Shown: positions 4,760 to 12,750 of the stretch, one piece after another
How positions within the stretch are numbered: position 1 is the first letter of the stretch
Layout: the number at the start of each line of letters is the position of its first letter
IMG/VR virus record: IMGVR_UViG_3300035670_001046
Span: 1 to 27,547 of that record
Reading direction: 5' to 3' (one strand)
Source: a virus
Length of the DNA stretch: 27,547 bases
The notes under the pieces: model-generated
Told to the model about the DNA's origin: nothing
The model's database searches: none
Seen by the model: the letters and a program-made list of their open reading frames with translations, nothing else
Made by a program: the position numbers and the translations under genes

Positions 4760-5360
4760 CGACGAATTTTTAGCCGTTTTAGACAAAATTACTAAAAGAT
4801 TAGCTCACAAATTTAAATTCGGCTATCATAGCATAGAGGATATGAAACAACAAGCGGCCATATTCGCACTAGAAGGATTAAAAAATTATGATCATAAAAG
4901 GCCCCTTGAAAACTTTTTGTGGACTCATGTGCGAAATCGATTATTTAACTACAAGAGAAACAACTACCAAAGACCCGACAAGCCTTGCTTAACTTGTCCA
5001 TTATACGATGCTGCTTATAAAGTTTCTAACAATCAGTGCTCTAAATTTATTGACAAAAAGGAATGCGAACCATACGCTTCGTGGGCCAAACGAAATGATG
5101 CTAAAAAGAATATTGCTAAACCATCGTATTTTGAAGATCTCAATTTAGCATCATCGCCTAATGGTTCTCACGAACACAACGAGATAGTTAATTTTCTTGA
5201 CAAAAATATTCGCTCAGAACACAGAGAAAGTTATCTAAAACTAAAACACAATCAAAAAATTAACAAGTCCGATCTTAACAAGCTTAAAAAACATATTATG
5301 GAAATAATGGAGGAACACAATTGGAAAACAGCAGAATTCCCAAAAAACGAGGACAACTAA
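4719..5360 (+). CDS. Divergent phage RNA polymerase sigma factor (gp55-like)
   Basis: 213 aa. Residues ~18-80 match sigma-70 region 2: ITKRLAHKF, then SIEDMKQQAAIFALEGLKNYDHKRP and LENFLWTHVRNRLFNYKRN. A four-Cys insertion follows (Cys90, Cys93, Cys107, Cys116; PCLTCP...CSKF...KECEPY), a possible zinc site. A basic and acidic helical C-terminus replaces a normal region 4. Size and reduced region 4 recall T4 gp55, which reads -10-only late promoters. It would redirect host RNA polymerase to phage promoters; the ATGGTGTATA sites at 12703, 17694 and 25834 are candidates. Specific late function is inference; the sigma fold call is from motif reading. Confidence 0.75.
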   Translation: MKKKTNQTIKAVSDDEFLAVLDKITKRLAHKFKFGYHSIEDMKQQAAIFALEGLKNYDHKRPLENFLWTHVRNRLFNYKRNNYQRPDKPCLTCPLYDAAYKVSNNQCSKFIDKKECEPYASWAKRNDAKKNIAKPSYFEDLNLASSPNGSHEHNEIVNFLDKNIRSEHRESYLKLKHNQKINKSDLNKLKKHIMEIMEEHNWKTAEFPKNEDN

Positions 5361-6151
5361 GTTTAGATGAAGAAGCTTATATTCGTGAAAATGTTAATTT
5401 ATTAAGCATAGATGCTATAGCTTCTAATCTTAATCGTCACGAAGGACCAATTAAACGATATATTAATGAAAATAATTTACTAATTGATCCAGAAGACAAA
5501 GCGGCTTATGAAACTCTAAAAGATAAATTACATAGCAAAACCTTTTGGGTAGAAATTACACGTCAGTTTGATGCTGACAGCGGCGAACTCCAATACTTTG
5601 AAGATACCTGGGTTGGACTAATAAAACAGTTTAGAGAAGATGTTTTACCAGCAGAAGAGTTGCAAATTAAACAATTTATCACTATTGATATATTAATTAA
5701 TCGCAGCATGAAAGAACGAAAAAGACACATTAGCGAAACTGAAAAATTACAGAAGCTTGTGGACAAAGAGTATGAAAAAAGTGAGGATCAAAGAGATATA
5801 CCGAAACTGGCTAATCTCGAAACTCAATTGTCGTTTGCCCGCAACAGTATCGCTAATTACACTAATGAATATACCAAACTTCTTAACGAACAGCAAAAAA
5901 TTAGCAAGGATCTTAAAGCTACTAGGGAACAAAGAATAAAAAGAATAGAAGATGGCAAAAGCAGTTGGGTTGGTTTAATACGAATGCTAGAAGACGAAAT
6001 AGTAAGAGAAAAAGAAGGCAAAGAAATGGAAATTCTTGGCATGGCAGCAAACGGAGCCAAAGAAAGAATGCAACAATATCACACTTATCAAGACGAAACT
6101 GTGGACGTACCATTACTAACACCAGAATTTATGGAAAATCACAATGAATAA
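5321..6151 (+). CDS. HTH plus coiled-coil protein, 276 aa; small-terminase candidate
   Basis: It starts at TTG 5321 with a strong GGAGG 7 nt upstream, and overlaps the sigma gene by 40 nt. Residues ~12-54 form an HTH (SLDEEAYIRENVNLL, SIDAIASNLNRHEGPIKRYI) like that of the 4256-4492 protein. Residues ~125-235 are long charged helices of coiled-coil type (KERKRHISETEKLQKLVDKEY). HTH followed by a helical oligomerisation region is the build of phage small terminase subunits, which recognise packaging DNA, but the gene is 2.3 kb from the large subunit and could equally be a regulator. It overlaps gmd by 8 nt. Confidence 0.6.
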   Translation: MENSRIPKKRGQLSLDEEAYIRENVNLLSIDAIASNLNRHEGPIKRYINENNLLIDPEDKAAYETLKDKLHSKTFWVEITRQFDADSGELQYFEDTWVGLIKQFREDVLPAEELQIKQFITIDILINRSMKERKRHISETEKLQKLVDKEYEKSEDQRDIPKLANLETQLSFARNSIANYTNEYTKLLNEQQKISKDLKATREQRIKRIEDGKSSWVGLIRMLEDEIVREKEGKEMEILGMAANGAKERMQQYHTYQDETVDVPLLTPEFMENHNE

Positions 6152-7136
6152 AACAGCTATAATAACAGGCATTACTGGTCAAGATGGCAGCTATCTAGCC
6201 GAACTACTATTGGAAAAGGACTACAAAGTTGTTGGATTATATCGACGTAGTAGTTCGTACCATTTTGAAAGAATATCCAGCATAGTAGATCATCCTAATT
6301 TAACTCTTTTAGAATTTGATCTTACAGATCCTTCCGTAATACTATCCATATTAAAACAATACGAACCAGATGAATTCTATAACCTGGCCGCTATGAGTCA
6401 TGTGGGAACCAGTTTTCACCAGCCATCCACAACGTTTGATATTAATACCATGGGGGTTTTACATATTTTAGAGGGTATAAGAACCACATCATCTGCTACA
6501 AAATATTATCAAGCTAGCACTAGCGAAATGTTTGGTAAAAATTATAGCGTGGATAAAAACAATAACAAATATCAAGATGAAAATACTCCACTAATTCCAC
6601 AAAGTCCGTATGCTGTTAGCAAAGTTGCTAGTCACAATTTGGTACGCATATATCGTGATGCTTATAATATCTTTGCTACTAGCGGCATACTATTTAATCA
6701 TGAAAGTCCGCGTCGTGGTGAAAATTTTCTAACGCGAAAAGTTACCAAATATATTGGCCAATTAGTTAACAATAAAACATCAGACAATTTAAAACTGGGC
6801 AATCTTCAAGCTTATAGAGATTGGGGTCATGCTAAAGATTATGTATATGCTATGTATTTGATGCTACAGCAAGATGTTCCTGACGACTTTGTTGTTTGTA
6901 CCGGTCAAACTCATAGCGTATTAAATTTTGTTATCAAATCTTTTGAGAGTGTGGATCTAGACTACAAACAATATGTAGAAATTGATCCGTCATTATATCG
7001 ACCAGCAGAAGTTGACTATTTATGCGGCCGATCTCTTAAAGCTCAAAAAGTACTAGGATGGATTCCATCAACTTCTTTTGATGATTTAGTTAGCGAAATG
7101 ATACAAAGTGATATTAAAGTTTACGCTAATGTTTAG
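6144..7136 (+). CDS. gmd: GDP-mannose 4,6-dehydratase
   Basis: 330 aa, full length. It turns GDP-mannose into GDP-4-keto-6-deoxy-D-mannose, first step to GDP-L-fucose or GDP-rhamnose/perosamine. Motifs: GITGQDG (9-15, NADP Rossmann loop), GLYRRSS (31-37), NLAAMSHV (80-87), ASTSEMFG (124-131, catalytic Thr/Glu), SPYAVSK with Tyr156 and Lys160, NHESPRRG and RDWGHAKDYV. All key residues are present, so it is likely active. The second-step enzyme is at 3251-4168. It overlaps both neighbours by 8 nt, so it sits in a polycistron with sigma and nuclease genes. Confidence 0.95.
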   Translation: MNKTAIITGITGQDGSYLAELLLEKDYKVVGLYRRSSSYHFERISSIVDHPNLTLLEFDLTDPSVILSILKQYEPDEFYNLAAMSHVGTSFHQPSTTFDINTMGVLHILEGIRTTSSATKYYQASTSEMFGKNYSVDKNNNKYQDENTPLIPQSPYAVSKVASHNLVRIYRDAYNIFATSGILFNHESPRRGENFLTRKVTKYIGQLVNNKTSDNLKLGNLQAYRDWGHAKDYVYAMYLMLQQDVPDDFVVCTGQTHSVLNFVIKSFESVDLDYKQYVEIDPSLYRPAEVDYLCGRSLKAQKVLGWIPSTSFDDLVSEMIQSDIKVYANV

Positions 7137-7407
7137 AAATTATAACGATCCATTATACAAAACTTTTAGACAAGAGGTTAAAAAACGAGATCAATACAAA
7201 TGTCAATGGCCAGGATGTTTAGCATCCAAAAAATTACATGTTCATCATATCAAAAGATGGGTTGATAGCGTTGATTTGAGATATAATATAAATAACGGAA
7301 TCACTTTGTGTAAGTTTCATCACTCTCTTATAGAAGGAAACGAAAACGCATACGAAGCAGTTTTTAGCAAATTAATATCTGATAATAAAAAATCAAATGA
7401 TAAATAA
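7129..7407 (+). CDS. HNH endonuclease domain protein, 92 aa
   Basis: The start at 7129 (MFRNYNDPLYKTFRQEV...) overlaps the gmd stop by 8 nt. The HNH fold is seen as KRDQYKCQWPGC, then LHVHHIKRW, and NGITLCKFHHSLIEG: paired Cys metal ligands (CQWPGC and LCKFH), the catalytic HH pair, and a closing His. Free-standing HNH proteins beside terminase genes in phages often assist packaging or cleavage of DNA; others are homing enzymes. The frame overlaps the next gene (7397) by 11 nt, which favours an integrated operon role over a recent insertion. Confidence 0.82.
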   Translation: MFRNYNDPLYKTFRQEVKKRDQYKCQWPGCLASKKLHVHHIKRWVDSVDLRYNINNGITLCKFHHSLIEGNENAYEAVFSKLISDNKKSNDK

Positions 7408-7885
7408 TGAAGACTTTACGATCATAATAGATACCAGAGAGCAACAACCGTGGTCTTTTGAGGATTATGTTGTTGCTAATAAAAAATTAGATACTGGTGA
7501 TTATAGTATAGAAGGTCTTCAAGACGTTTTTGCTATAGAACGTAAAAAGAGTATAAATGAAATTGCTAACAATATTATCGAACCACGGTTCAAAGATGTT
7601 GTACATAGAATGAGCCAACTTAAATATTCATTTTTCCTATTAGAATTTAGCATGAATGATGTGTTAAACTATCCAGTAGGATCAAATCTACCAAAAAGAA
7701 TGTGGGATAAAGTTAGAATTACTCCAGCATTTATAATGAAGAATATATTAGATTGGCAGCTTAAATATGATATTAAAGTATTATTTTGTAATAATGCATC
7801 TAATGCAGAAAAAGTAGCAGAATATATTATTAAAAGGATTTATCTTATAAACAATAAACCAAAGGAGAACCAAAATGAAACTTGA
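7397..7885 (+). CDS. ERCC4/XPF-type nuclease, 162 aa
   Basis: FTIIIDTREQQPW (7-19), LDTGDYSIEG (31-40) and FAIERKKSINEI (45-56) are the nuclease core of the ERCC4 family, which cuts branched or flapped DNA. It is followed by RFKDVVHRMSQLKYSFFLLE. The usual ERKx3D motif reads ERKx3N here, so one acidic residue is replaced by Asn; the other acidic residues (IIDTRE, TGDY, IERK) are kept. It lacks the HhH tandem and helicase parts of cellular XPF, as in other phage versions. Probably DNA repair, recombination or debranching before packaging. It overlaps the next gene by 11 nt. Confidence 0.82.
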   Translation: MINNEDFTIIIDTREQQPWSFEDYVVANKKLDTGDYSIEGLQDVFAIERKKSINEIANNIIEPRFKDVVHRMSQLKYSFFLLEFSMNDVLNYPVGSNLPKRMWDKVRITPAFIMKNILDWQLKYDIKVLFCNNASNAEKVAEYIIKRIYLINNKPKENQNET

Positions 7886-8447
7886 AAATTCAGTTACCAT
7901 TTATCCACCACCATATACTGATCAAAATAATCAATTAATTAATCCACCACCATTAGTTATGGATTATTTAGATGTTACTTATCATGATAACCCAACCAAT
8001 AAAGTAGTATCAGCTACTGTTAGAAATATTCCTGGTTCATTCATTATTGCAAATGGTATCGATTATGAGAAGCTTGGCGATATTAGTAGATCCACGCTAG
8101 AACAACTATTATATGATAGTATTAAAGACGATACTGCGACCAAACTTAGAAGCAAATTTCCCAAAACCTTAGAAGAATTTCCTAATGGTCCAGGAACTAT
8201 ATTAACAAGTATGATAAGTAGTTTAGGAATAAAGAGCACTCCCAATTGTTCTTGTAGACGTCATGCTATAGAGATGAATGAAAAAGGACCAGACTGGTGT
8301 GAACAAAATTTACCAACCATACTAGGTTGGCTAAAAGAAGAAAGCTCAAAAAGAAATTTGCCATATATTGAGTCTGTAGCATCTATGATAGTAAAAAGAG
8401 CAATAAACACTTCAAAAAGATTAATGAAACAAACAAATAATGGTTGA
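7875..8447 (+). CDS. CxC...WCEQN protein, paralogue 2 (190 aa), next to terminase
   Basis: GGAGAACCAAA gives a good ribosome site. The N-terminus (YPPPYTDQNNQ, LDVTYHDNP) and the C-terminal NCSCRRHAIEMNEKGPDWC then LGWLKEESSKRNLPY are the same architecture as the 2234-2833 protein. Conserved Cys-x-Cys, His and Cys could bind a metal. It overlaps the large terminase start by 8 nt, so it is made with the packaging motor and is the better positional candidate for a packaging accessory or small-terminase role. No biochemical function is known to me. Confidence 0.85.
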   Translation: MKLENSVTIYPPPYTDQNNQLINPPPLVMDYLDVTYHDNPTNKVVSATVRNIPGSFIIANGIDYEKLGDISRSTLEQLLYDSIKDDTATKLRSKFPKTLEEFPNGPGTILTSMISSLGIKSTPNCSCRRHAIEMNEKGPDWCEQNLPTILGWLKEESSKRNLPYIESVASMIVKRAINTSKRLMKQTNNG

Positions 8448-10467
8448 TTTTAAAAGTTTTGATAATGCTTGGCTTGGATTAGGAGACATAAGCGATCTTA
8501 GTATTCCTAATAATCCTATGATTCATAGGACCAAGGAAGATATAGAAAATCCAGACTTGCATCTATTAAGAATTTTAAGAAATCCCTATTACATAGGATC
8601 AACTTGTAAACTTATTTTTAATATAGAACTACACCCTATGCAGACTATGGTTCTACAAGAAATGTGGAATCGTCCTTTTCCTATGCTTATTGGTAGTCGT
8701 GGTTTTAGTAAAAGTTTTCTGTTAGCTCTGTATGCGGTATTAAAGTGTGCTTTCTATCCAGGCACCAAGGTGGTTATAGTTGGCGCTGCTTTTAGACAAA
8801 GCAAAATTATCTTTGAGTATATGGAAAATATGTGGAAAAATAGTCCTATTTTAAGAAGCATATTTAATGGCAATGAAGATGGTCCACGACGAGATGTTGA
8901 TAGATGTACTATAAGACTAGGAGATAGTTGGGCTATTGCTATCCCTTTAGGTAATGGTGATAAAATTAGAGGTTTACGCGCTCATATTATTTTAGCAGAT
9001 GAGTTTAGCAGTATATCTCCAGATATTTATGAGACGGTGGTTTCTGGTTTCGCTGCTGTTAGCGCCAGTCCAATTCAGAATGTTAAAGAAGAAGCTAAAA
9101 AAGCAGCTATGAAATTAGCAGGAGTATGGAGCGAAGAATTAGATACTATTTCTAGAAGAATTAATAATCAAGCAGTAATAAGCGGAACAGCAGATTACGG
9201 CTTTAAGCATTTTGCCCAGTACTGGAAAAGATATAAAAGTATTATAGAAAGTAAAGGAGAAGAAAGAAAACTACGAGAAATTTTTAATGGAGAAATTCCA
9301 CCAAATTTTAATTGGAAAGATTATAGTATTATTCGCATACCATATGAGTTAATACCTAAAGGATTTATGGATGATAAACAAGTAAGTAGAGCAAAAGCTA
9401 CTATTCATGTTGGTATATATAATATGGAATATGCTGCATGTTTTGTGAATGACAGTCAGGGATTTTTTAGAAGAAGTTTAATAGAAAGTTGTGTTACAAA
9501 AGATTATCCAGCAATAACAATTGGTAACAAGCCAGTAGTTTTTGACGCTATAACTCAAGGTAATCCTAATTTACATTATGTTTATGGTATCGACCCTGCT
9601 AGTGAACAAGATAATTTTAGCATAGTAATATTAGAAGTTCATCCGGATCATTCTAGAATAGTATATTGTTGGGCAACAAATAGAAATAATTTTAAAGAAA
9701 GACAAAAGGTTGGACTAGCACAAGAATATGACTTTTATAGTTTTTGTTCTAGAAAAATTAGAGATCTTATGAAAACCTTTCCTCCTATTAGGATAGGAAT
9801 GGATGCTCAAGGTGGCGGTGTTGCGATAGAAGAAGCTTTGCATGATCCTGGCAAGCTTCAAGATAATGAACAACTAATATGGCCAATTATTGATTATGAC
9901 AAAGCAAAAGATACTGATTCTCAACAAGGTTTACACATTCTGGAACTAGTACAATTTGCAAAGGCGGATTGGACAAGTCAAGCTAATCATGGATTAAGAA
10001 AAGATCTAGAAGATAAAATATTGCTATTTCCACGTTTCGATAATCTTACACTTGGCCTCGCTATGGAAAAAGAAGGAAAAAATATCTTAGACGACGATTT
10101 AAATCCATTGTATGATAGCGTTAGCGAATGCATACTAGAAATAGAAGAACTTAAAAACGAATTAACAACAATAGTTATGACTCAAACTAGCACTGGTCCA
10201 CAAGCAAGAGACAGATGGGATACTCCAGAAGTAAAATTACCAAATGGTAAAAAAGGAAGATTACGAAAAGACCGATATAGCTCATTACTAATAGCTAATA
10301 TGATAGCTAGACAATTAAATAGGACCTTACAGTCTCCAAATTACGATATTGTTGGTGGAAACACTAGAGATTTAGTTAATCAACAAAGTAATAAATTATA
10401 CAAAGGTCCAGAATGGTTCACATCAAATGTTAATGATGATGATATTTATCAAGGAATTTATAGATAA
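8440..10467 (+). CDS. Terminase large subunit (DNA-packaging ATPase/nuclease)
   Basis: 675 aa. ATPase domain: a deviant Walker A, GSRGFSKS (85-92), with Ser in place of the Gly before Lys91; Walker B IILADEF with Asp187-Glu188; and a coupling region ISGTADYG (~248-254). Nuclease domain of RNase H-like fold: VYGIDPASEQD (Asp385), RIGMDAQGGG (Asp455) and, near the end, DRYSSLLIANM. It pumps and cuts phage DNA at the portal. It has no separate ribosome site of strength, being coupled to the upstream gene by the 8-nt overlap. The family call is sure; the packaging type (cos or headful) cannot be told. Confidence 0.95.
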   Translation: MVDFKSFDNAWLGLGDISDLSIPNNPMIHRTKEDIENPDLHLLRILRNPYYIGSTCKLIFNIELHPMQTMVLQEMWNRPFPMLIGSRGFSKSFLLALYAVLKCAFYPGTKVVIVGAAFRQSKIIFEYMENMWKNSPILRSIFNGNEDGPRRDVDRCTIRLGDSWAIAIPLGNGDKIRGLRAHIILADEFSSISPDIYETVVSGFAAVSASPIQNVKEEAKKAAMKLAGVWSEELDTISRRINNQAVISGTADYGFKHFAQYWKRYKSIIESKGEERKLREIFNGEIPPNFNWKDYSIIRIPYELIPKGFMDDKQVSRAKATIHVGIYNMEYAACFVNDSQGFFRRSLIESCVTKDYPAITIGNKPVVFDAITQGNPNLHYVYGIDPASEQDNFSIVILEVHPDHSRIVYCWATNRNNFKERQKVGLAQEYDFYSFCSRKIRDLMKTFPPIRIGMDAQGGGVAIEEALHDPGKLQDNEQLIWPIIDYDKAKDTDSQQGLHILELVQFAKADWTSQANHGLRKDLEDKILLFPRFDNLTLGLAMEKEGKNILDDDLNPLYDSVSECILEIEELKNELTTIVMTQTSTGPQARDRWDTPEVKLPNGKKGRLRKDRYSSLLIANMIARQLNRTLQSPNYDIVGGNTRDLVNQQSNKLYKGPEWFTSNVNDDDIYQGIYR

Positions 10468-10521
10468 AAGTGTATTATTAAAGTAATCAAATAGCATTAC
10501 TATTACATTAGAAATAAATAT

Positions 10522-12723
10522 ATGCCCAGAAAACCAAATAAAGAAGACGTTATTAAAAATGCATCATCTATAGGAGAGGATGCTTATGTCACATGGGGAG
10601 AGGATTTATCTAGCAAGCAAGATGCTCTTAAAAGATCATCAGAATCTTTAGATGAGTTTACAGGAATTCAAAATTCTACAGCGGCTTTTGGTGGAGGTAG
10701 AAGATATAGTATAGATTTTTCTAATCTAGACGGTGATACTGGTGGTCGTCCTGGATTAACTCGTAATGACTACTATGCTTTTAGACCAGACGAAGCTGTT
10801 CCTAAAAAGATTAAACTAGTTATCCGAAGAGCAGAAGATATTTATCACCGTGTTGGTTTGGTAAAAAATGTTATTGATCTTATGGGTGATTTTGCTGTAC
10901 ATGGTATTAAATTAGTTCATAAAAATAAAAGAATAGAAAGATTTTATAGACAGTGGTTCAAAAAAATTAATGGCAAAGATCGTAGCGAAAGATTTTTAAA
11001 CAATCTATACAAAACAGGCAATATTGTTATTCATAAACAAACAGCCAAAATATCATTAAAAGTTACTGATAATCTATACAAAACTATTGGATCTCCTGAT
11101 CTTAACGTCAAGCAGATGGATCAATTTAAGATAGAAAAAAAAGAAATTCCTTGGAGATATACTTTTATAGACCCAGTTTATGTTGAGAGTGCTGCCGGGT
11201 CTTTGTCTTCATTTGTTAGTGAAAAAAGATATGAATTAGTTTTACCAGCTACTTTTAGAAAAAATATTAATAATCCAAAAACAGAAGCAGAAAAACAAGT
11301 AGTATCTCTTCTTCCAGAAGCAATAGTATTAGCAGCTAAAACTAAAAGACCATATCCATTGGATCCTGAAAAGACATTAGTTTTTCATTACAAAAAAGAC
11401 GATTGGCAAGCATGGGCATATCCTATGATATATGCTATTATGGATGATATTACGGTTATTGAGAAATTAAAATTAGCAGATATGGCGGCTCTAGATGGTG
11501 CTATAAGTAATATTAGAATTTTTAAATTAGGTAATCTAGAACATAAAATTGCTCCAACAAAAGCAGCAACAGCCAAACTAGCACAAATTTTAGGAAACAA
11601 TGTTGGTGGTGGTACAATGGATTTGGTTTGGGGTCCAGATATTGAATTGTTAGAAAGTAATACTAATGTTCATAATTTTCTTGGAGAAGGTAAATATACT
11701 CCTCATTTAAATGCTATCTATGCTGGTTTGGGAATTCCTCCAACACTTACTGGCACATTCGGAGCAGCAGGAACTACTAATAATTTTATTAGTCTAAAAA
11801 CCTTAACACAAAGATTACAATATGGTAGAGATATGTTGGTTAAATTTTGGGAAGGCGAAATAGAAATTGTACAAAAAGCTATGGGTTTTAGGTATCCGGC
11901 TAAAATAGAATTTGATAGAATGGATCTAAGTAATGAAGATACAGAGAAGGCACTATTAATACAACTAGCAGATAGAAGTCTTATTAGTGATGAGTTATTA
12001 CAGACCAAATTTGGTTTCGATCCAGATATGGAAAAATCAAGACTTAATAGAGAAAGAAAAGAAAGAGATTCCGAAAGAATGGTACAAAAAGCTGGTCCGT
12101 GGCATGATCCTCAATTTGAAAACGCTCTTAAGAAAATATCTTTACAACTAGGAATTGTAACACCAAGTCAAGTAGGATTAGATTTACCAAAGAAAAAACC
12201 AAGCGAAAAAACAGCATTAGAACAAAAAGCAGAACAAGTAAAGTCTCCTTTTGGAGCACCCAAGGTGGCTAACGATCCGTCCTCGGAATCGTTGCCGAAA
12301 GAAGCGGGCGAAGGTAGACCCAAACTTTCAAAAGATACTGAAAAAAGAAAAGACAGAACATTTTCGCCCCAAACCGGCGCCAAACTCCTAATATGGTCAT
12401 CTTCTGCACAAGACAAGATTAGTTCTATAATTAATCCATTAATTTTAGAATATTTTGATAAGAAAAATTTAAGAAGTTTATCTAATGCCGAAAATGAAGA
12501 ATTAGAGAAAATCAAAACGAACATTCTTTTTCAAACGCAACCTTTTGCTAAACTTAATGAAGATAATATAACAGAATATTTATCAGCATCAACTAGTAAT
12601 GATACTAAAACTTTTTATAATTGGTTAAATTTGGTTAAGCTAGAATTATCAAGAGAATTAACGGTTGATGAAATTAAACAAGCTAAATCATCTTTTTACA
12701 CAATGGTGTATAGTACAAAATAA
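10522..12723 (+). CDS. Portal protein, 733 aa
   Basis: It follows the large terminase by 54 nt. Portal-like features: an N-terminal clip/wing region with helices (VGLVKNVIDLMGDFAVHG), the central AYPMIYAIMDDITVIEKLK helix, the LGEGKYTPHLNAIYAGLGIPP segment leading to FISLKTLTQRLQYGRD, and the crown region with ALLIQLADRSLISDELL. The portal forms the dodecameric DNA gate. Beyond residue ~570 is a charged Pro/Lys-rich linker and an extra ~120-residue C-terminal domain. The linker at ~12250-12390 is visibly more GC-rich and uses other codons than its surroundings. There is no evident Shine-Dalgarno before the ATG, and the gap holds no clear promoter. Confidence 0.85.
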   Translation: MPRKPNKEDVIKNASSIGEDAYVTWGEDLSSKQDALKRSSESLDEFTGIQNSTAAFGGGRRYSIDFSNLDGDTGGRPGLTRNDYYAFRPDEAVPKKIKLVIRRAEDIYHRVGLVKNVIDLMGDFAVHGIKLVHKNKRIERFYRQWFKKINGKDRSERFLNNLYKTGNIVIHKQTAKISLKVTDNLYKTIGSPDLNVKQMDQFKIEKKEIPWRYTFIDPVYVESAAGSLSSFVSEKRYELVLPATFRKNINNPKTEAEKQVVSLLPEAIVLAAKTKRPYPLDPEKTLVFHYKKDDWQAWAYPMIYAIMDDITVIEKLKLADMAALDGAISNIRIFKLGNLEHKIAPTKAATAKLAQILGNNVGGGTMDLVWGPDIELLESNTNVHNFLGEGKYTPHLNAIYAGLGIPPTLTGTFGAAGTTNNFISLKTLTQRLQYGRDMLVKFWEGEIEIVQKAMGFRYPAKIEFDRMDLSNEDTEKALLIQLADRSLISDELLQTKFGFDPDMEKSRLNRERKERDSERMVQKAGPWHDPQFENALKKISLQLGIVTPSQVGLDLPKKKPSEKTALEQKAEQVKSPFGAPKVANDPSSESLPKEAGEGRPKLSKDTEKRKDRTFSPQTGAKLLIWSSSAQDKISSIINPLILEYFDKKNLRSLSNAENEELEKIKTNILFQTQPFAKLNEDNITEYLSASTSNDTKTFYNWLNLVKLELSRELTVDEIKQAKSSFYTMVYSTK
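12680..12714 (+). promoter_or_regulatory. Candidate late promoter, ATGGTGTATA site 1
   Basis: AAGCTA (12680) then ATGGTGTATAGT (12703-12714), inside the last codons of the portal gene and ~40 nt before the protease ATG. The ten-base core recurs at 17694 and 25834, again shortly before structural genes and again with AAGCTA upstream. Confidence 0.45.
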
Positions 12724-12750
12724 TAATCAAATCTTTTTGAAAGGTTTATA

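Noticed and set aside
12250-12390. GC-rich piece within the portal gene as a foreign insert
   Set aside because: It codes a flexible charged linker in frame, without repeats or boundaries; codon bias alone is not enough.
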